From assembly GCA_031282535.1 (NCBI GenBank), contig JAITDM010000158.1, positions 1-7,227 of the forward strand: DNA of 7,227 bases, written 5' to 3'. Below are positions 5,537 through 7,227 of the stretch, in pieces (the stretch's first letter is position 1; every line of letters starts with the position of its first letter). The DNA is from Oscillospiraceae bacterium (GTDB lineage: Bacteria > Bacillota > Clostridia > Oscillospirales > UBA929). The position numbers and the translations under genes are program-made. The notes under the pieces are model-generated. The model worked only from the letters and a program-made list of their open reading frames with translations, searched no databases and was not told where the DNA came from.

Positions 5537-7227
5537 ATGTCTAACAACACCCACTCTGAGGCCGCTGCGCTGCGCGAGGAGATCGTGAGCAAGCTGCAGC
5601 GGCATTTTGGGCGTGAGGTCGGCAGCGCCTCGCGCGGACAGATTTTCAAAGCGTGCGCCTTGTTGCTGCGGGACCGCATGTCGTCCGGGCTGGTGCAGCG
5701 GACGGAGTGCGAAAAGGTCGCCGACAGGCGGCAGGTCCACTATATGTCGCTGGAGTTTTTGCTGGGCCGTTCGCTGATGAAGAACGCGTACAATCTGGGG
5801 CTCCTGGAGGACCTCACGCAGGCGCTCATCTCCCTCGGCGTCGAGCCGGGCGAGATCTTCGAGCAGGAGCTGGACGCCGGGCTGGGCAACGGCGGGCTCG
5901 GCCGGCTGGCCGCCTGTTACATGGATTCGATGACGACGCTCGGGGTCCAGGCCACCGGGTATTCCATCTGCTACCACTACGGCATCTTCCGGCAGAAGAT
6001 CGTGGAGGGGCAGCAGGTGGAACTGCCGGACCCCTGGCTCGAAACGGGGGACGTCTGGCTCATTCCGCATGTGGACGAGGCCGAGGAGGTGCGCTTCTCC
6101 GGCGTCGTGGACCAGGTGTGGGAGGAGGACGGGCGCGCCCGTTTCATCCACCGCGACTACACGTCGGTGCTGGCCGTCCCGATGGACATGGCCATCACGG
6201 GCTTTCGGACGGAACATGTGAACACGCTGCGCCTGTGGGACTCAAAGTCCACCACGCAGATCGACATGTCGCTGTTTTCGCGCGGGGAATACCTGCGGGC
6301 GCTGGAGCAAAACGCCCTGGCGGAGGTCATCTCGAAGGTCCTCTACCCGGAGGACAACCACTTTGAGGGGAAGCTTTTGCGGCTGCGGCAGCAGTATTTC
6401 TTCGTGTCCGCCACCGTGCAGTCGATCGCGCGCCGCCACCGGGCGCGGTACGGCACGCTGAACAACTTCCACCTGCGCCACGTGATCCAGATCAACGACA
6501 CGCACCCCACGCTGGTGATCCCGGAGCTCATGCGCATCTTCCTCGACGAGGAGGGCATGGCGTGGGACGAGGCGTGGAGCATCGTCACGCACACGGTGGC
6601 CTACACGAACCACACGGTGATGTCGGAGGCGCTGGAGTGCTGGTCGCAGCCGATGGTGGAGATGCTGCTGCCGCGCATCTGGATGATCCTCTGCGAGATC
6701 AACACCCGCTACCTGCGGATGCTCAGCGAGGACTACCATTACACGATGGAGCAGCTCGCCCAGGCGGCCATCATCTGGGACGGCGAGATCCGCATGGCCA
6801 ACCTGTGCGTGTGCGCCTGTTTCGCGATCAACGGCGTCTCGGAGCTGCACAGCACGATCCTCAGGCAGACGATCTTCCGCGACGCCTTTGAGCGGACGCC
6901 GCACAAGTTCTTCAACATCACAAACGGGATCGACCACCGCCGCTGGCTGGCGCAGATCAACCCGCGGCTGCACACGCTCATCTGCGAGCTGACCGGTTCC
7001 GACGCGTACCTCCTGCGGCCGGAAAAGCTGGAGGAGCTGGGCGCGTTTGCGGGCGACGCCTCCGTGCTGCGCGCGCTGGGGGAGATCAAGCGGGAGAACA
7101 AGCAGCGGCTGTCGAACTACATCCGGGCCGAGACCGGGCTGCGCGTCGACCCGAACTCCCTGTTCGACGTCCAGGTGAAGCGGCTGCACGAGTACAAGCG
7201 GCAGCTGCTGAAGGCCATGCACATCCT
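5537..7227 (+). CDS. glgP: Glycogen/alpha-glucan phosphorylase GlgP, 3'-partial
   Basis: Releases glucose-1-phosphate from the ends of alpha-1,4-glucan chains (GT35, pyridoxal-phosphate dependent). 563 codons are visible and open to the window end, about two thirds of the family's 800-850 residues. Signatures in order: RRQVHYMSLEFLLGRSL (64-80), ELDAGLGNGGLGRLAACYMDS (111-131), YHYGIFRQKIVEG (146-158), HVIQINDTHPTLVIPELMRI (315-334), YTNHTVMSEALE (356-367), INGVSELHS (431-439), FFNITNGIDHRRWL (458-471) and LFDVQVKRLHEYKRQLL (542-558). The PLP-binding lysine (family motif ASGTGNMK) lies past the window edge and cannot be checked. The start at 5537 is the first ATG after glgA and gives a normal-length N-terminus. 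A Cys-rich segment CVCAC (424-428) sits where E. coli GlgP has, as I recall, CVVGG. Being last in a synthesis operon, it provides turnover of the polymer. Confidence 0.97.
   Translation, partial: MSNNTHSEAAALREEIVSKLQRHFGREVGSASRGQIFKACALLLRDRMSSGLVQRTECEKVADRRQVHYMSLEFLLGRSLMKNAYNLGLLEDLTQALISLGVEPGEIFEQELDAGLGNGGLGRLAACYMDSMTTLGVQATGYSICYHYGIFRQKIVEGQQVELPDPWLETGDVWLIPHVDEAEEVRFSGVVDQVWEEDGRARFIHRDYTSVLAVPMDMAITGFRTEHVNTLRLWDSKSTTQIDMSLFSRGEYLRALEQNALAEVISKVLYPEDNHFEGKLLRLRQQYFFVSATVQSIARRHRARYGTLNNFHLRHVIQINDTHPTLVIPELMRIFLDEEGMAWDEAWSIVTHTVAYTNHTVMSEALECWSQPMVEMLLPRIWMILCEINTRYLRMLSEDYHYTMEQLAQAAIIWDGEIRMANLCVCACFAINGVSELHSTILRQTIFRDAFERTPHKFFNITNGIDHRRWLAQINPRLHTLICELTGSDAYLLRPEKLEELGAFAGDASVLRALGEIKRENKQRLSNYIRAETGLRVDPNSLFDVQVKRLHEYKRQLLKAMHI

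Noticed and set aside
6242..7222. 326-codon open frame on the minus strand
   Set aside because: Lies entirely within glgP, which has many family motifs on the plus strand; composition is that of a shadow frame.

Overview
The window holds a bacterial glycogen synthesis and breakdown operon, all on the plus strand, in the order glgB (5' end cut off) - glgC - glgD - glgA - glgP (3' end cut off). Both outer genes run off the window. The separate glgC/glgD pair and the B-C-D-A-P order, which matches Bacillus subtilis, point to the Firmicutes (Bacillota). The high GC content (about 65-70% in sampled parts of the coding sequence) and the style of the proteins suggest a high-GC clostridial lineage, for example near the Ruminococcaceae/Oscillospiraceae. 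This placement is inferred from gene content and base composition only; no species can be named.

Layout: bases 1-1346 encode the catalytic and C-terminal parts of the branching enzyme. Bases 1347-1623 form the only large gap. Its first half is an imperfect tandem repeat (72-bp period, about 2.6 copies, 1305-1493) that begins inside glgB and copies the last 13 codons, the stop and a downstream hairpin. Its second half (1494-1623) is more AT-rich and contains a 9-bp inverted repeat just before glgC. glgC (1624-2877) and glgD (2874-3995) overlap by four bases (ATGA). An 88-base gap with a duplicated Shine-Dalgarno-like word leads to glgA (4084-5520). Sixteen bases later glgP starts (5537) and stays open to the window end.

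How the genes work together: GlgC, probably with the related but active-site-degenerate GlgD, makes ADP-glucose from glucose-1-phosphate and ATP. GlgA adds the glucose to alpha-1,4 chains. GlgB makes alpha-1,6 branches. GlgP releases glucose-1-phosphate from chain ends. Storage and mobilisation therefore appear to be transcribed together.

The five enzymes are ordinary members of known families, and I do not see an undescribed defence, mobile or biosynthetic system. The feature that standard annotation does not explain is the repeat at the glgB 3' end: all substitutions between copies in the duplicated codons are synonymous, so the copies may derive from different glgB alleles, or from an assembly chimera. 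No tRNA, rRNA, CRISPR array or insertion sequence was seen.
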